This document shows, in pieces, positions 63,801-64,000 of a stretch of DNA of 64,000 bases. Every line of letters starts with the position of its first letter. Position 1 is the first letter of the stretch. The notes below the pieces were generated by a model. It had not been told where the DNA came from. It saw only the letters and a list, made by a program, of their open reading frames with translations, and did not search any database. The stretch spans positions 42,352,099-42,416,098 of the forward strand of contig CM032662.1 in the NCBI GenBank assembly GCA_019095985.1, in the 5' to 3' direction. A program made the translations under genes and the position numbers. The stretch comes from Streblospio benedicti (taxonomy: Eukaryota > Annelida > Polychaeta > Spionida > Spionidae).

Positions 63801-63955
63801 GTATGATTTTCGCGTTGTTTGTTCCAGTTTGATGTGCCGGAGGTTCTGGAGAAGGACCATGTGTTCAAGTCGTACTCGAGTGACAGCTTCAGCTTCGCCT
63901 CCAACTTCTGCCACAGTCTGTGTGTGCTGCAGGCCACGCTCAAGCAGTACGAGAG
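45856..63955 (+). CDS. DCTN1: Dynactin subunit 1 (p150Glued), 5' part; continues past the window
   Basis: Largest dynactin subunit: it binds microtubules and dynein and supports dynein transport. Start ATG at 45863. Exons: 45856-45965, 46236-46351, 48143-48740, 49484-49687, 51118-51168 (possible cassette), 54149-54261, 54547-54711, 55227-55331, 55651-55752, 55938-56009, 56504-56611, 57233-57329, 60605-60764, 61305-61409, 61981-62172, 62817-63072, 63498-63583 and 63828-63955. Residues 1-73 form the CAP-Gly domain ([37 protein letters not shown]). A long Ser/Lys/Pro/Ala-rich linker follows, then coiled coil 1 ([19 protein letters not shown]), [34 protein letters not shown] and [20 protein letters not shown], all close to human DCTN1. 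The exon for human SYQLKQLEEQNARLKD is not found, and the phases at 57329 (1) and 60605 (needs 2) do not join. Exon 57233 may extend to 57363, which restores the phase. Confidence 0.9.
51118..51168 (+). other. DCTN1: Candidate 51-bp symmetric cassette exon of DCTN1
   Basis: Flanked by CCACCAG and GTACGTAT. It is exactly 17 codons and enters and leaves in phase 1, the phase of its neighbours. It encodes [17 protein letters not shown]-like sequence that suits the basic/Ser linker. p150Glued is known to be alternatively spliced in this region in vertebrates, so a cassette exon is plausible. Confidence 0.55.
52180..52445. repeat. Diverged tandem duplication (~130 bp) in a DCTN1 intron
   Basis: Two successive blocks share GGTG-x-GATGCTT, ACAGTCTT, ATTGCATGCT, AATGGAATGTGA and CTACCTCATTCTG in the same order. 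No coding content. The rest of the 51170-54148 intron holds no other supported feature. Confidence 0.65.
57330..57616 (+). repeat. 34-bp minisatellite grown from a DCTN1 splice donor
   Basis: About eight units of GTCTGTACAATCTAACACTC followed by GATCTCCAACGCAG directly follow the donor of exon 57233-57329. The unit joins the intron start (GTCTGTACAA) with the exon end (ATCTCCAATGCAG), so each unit restores a donor-like CAG/GTCTGT. The first unit reads without a stop in the exon's frame. Confidence 0.85.
57880..59135 (-). mobile_element. LINE fragment in a DCTN1 intron
   Basis: Minus-strand frames show [12 protein letters not shown] near 59130, then [15 protein letters not shown] (catalytic FADD), [51 protein letters not shown] and [15 protein letters not shown]-terminal CxC-x(8)-H-x(4)-C knuckle follows ([17 protein letters not shown]). 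This is the order of an I/Jockey-like LINE ORF2. It is 5'-truncated and split by several frameshifts, antisense to DCTN1. Confidence 0.85.
59767..60179 (-). pseudogene. C1q-domain exon nested antisense in DCTN1, one stop
   Basis: After a clean acceptor (TTTATTTTTCAG) the frame reads [29 protein letters not shown] and [17 protein letters not shown], then one TGA, then in the same frame [27 protein letters not shown] and FSGILVTAD before a final stop at 59767. This is a full globular C1q domain of about 137 codons, of the kind secreted as immune lectins in many invertebrates. The single in-frame TGA suggests a young pseudogene or a sequencing error. No signal-peptide exon was found upstream on the minus strand, so it may be a lone exon carried in with other DNA. 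Confidence 0.75.
60335..60604 (+). repeat. Partial tandem copies of DCTN1 exon 60605 and its acceptor
   Basis: CTTGTCCAACGTGGAGAAGC (about 60334) and GATCAGGATGTGTGACTTGT (about 60468) repeat the start of the true exon (ATCAGGATGCGTGACCTGTC at 60600) at ~134-base spacing. Each copy is followed by CTCACAAA-CTTTTAAGT instead of the real exon. The middle copy keeps an intact acceptor. Confidence 0.8.
62173..62520 (+). repeat. Two extra copies of the end of DCTN1 exon 61981-62172 with donors
   Basis: GGCAAGTTCCGCGACCT-GTCACACAGCTACAG/GT recurs at about 62289-62323 and, more diverged, at 62483-62511. The intervening intron sequence (GGGTGGGTTAGTT, GTGAGAACAAATT) is also repeated. The array is a tandem duplication that spans the exon/intron border. 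Confidence 0.85.
63051..63180 (+). repeat. 71-bp duplication of a DCTN1 exon end and donor
   Basis: GACAGCTTCCTCAGGCGCGG at 63051 and GACAGCTTCCTCAGGTGCGG at 63122, each followed by AGGTGGGTGGTCTTAT and TTTATGCTACTGTCTAAA. The second copy repeats the last ~22 exon bases and the donor. Confidence 0.88.
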
Positions 63956-64000
63956 GTGGGTTGGTTATCGAACGTGGTGGGACTTTAAAATCCGTGGTGA

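Noticed and set aside
1-64000. tRNA or rRNA genes
   Set aside because: No cloverleaf or rRNA-like sequence was recognised by eye; weak negative without a dedicated search.

Overview
The window is genomic DNA of an animal, most likely a marine invertebrate (mollusc, brachiopod, hemichordate or similar; I cannot fix the phylum). It shows short exons with GT-AG introns, AT-rich introns, many LINE, LTR and MITE relics, and invertebrate-style innate immune genes. One 100-N gap is present at 19909-20008. The first ~360 bases look like low-quality contig-edge sequence.

Region 1 (about 365-28500) is a cluster of three paralogous genes that each encode two STING ligand-binding domains in a row, with no transmembrane segment and no long tail. 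Gene C is on the minus strand (365-7347) and is damaged or mis-sequenced at its 3' end. Gene A (7950-16530, plus) is complete with 11 exons and about 387 codons. Gene B (19096-28282, plus) has the same 11-exon plan, with exon 2 apparently hidden in the N gap. Exon lengths and intron phases match exon by exon in all three. All six STING domains keep the Arg-x-Tyr motif that matches human STING R238/Y240. Because animal STING works as a dimer around one cyclic dinucleotide, such a protein could be a single-chain pseudo-dimer. This is the main candidate for an unusual system here.

Region 2 (about 29000-41150) holds two Toll-like receptor genes on the minus strand. The first (29022-31131) is a frameshifted pseudogene with an intact TIR half. 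The second (39136-41112) is an intact single-exon 658-aa TLR. The TIR halves are nearly identical while the LRR parts differ, which suggests gene conversion or selection. A broken Ty3/Gypsy LTR element (32846-39112) sits just past the 3' end of the intact TLR. Its 5' LTR is split by a TA-flanked inverted-repeat DNA element, which in turn holds a LINE fragment. The matching empty site is visible beside the TLR pseudogene.

Region 3 (41113-45855) is intergenic, with microsatellites, a LINE fragment and a MITE.

Region 4 (45856 to the right edge) is the 5' two thirds or so of dynactin subunit 1 (p150Glued): CAP-Gly domain, a long Ser/Lys-rich linker, the first coiled coil, and the start of the conserved dynactin domain. 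Its introns hold another LINE fragment and an antisense C1q-domain exon with one stop codon.

A theme across the window is tandem duplication of exon/intron junctions. It is seen in STING-A exon 10, STING-C exon 6 and at least four places in DCTN1. Some of these duplications create extra splice donors that would keep frame.
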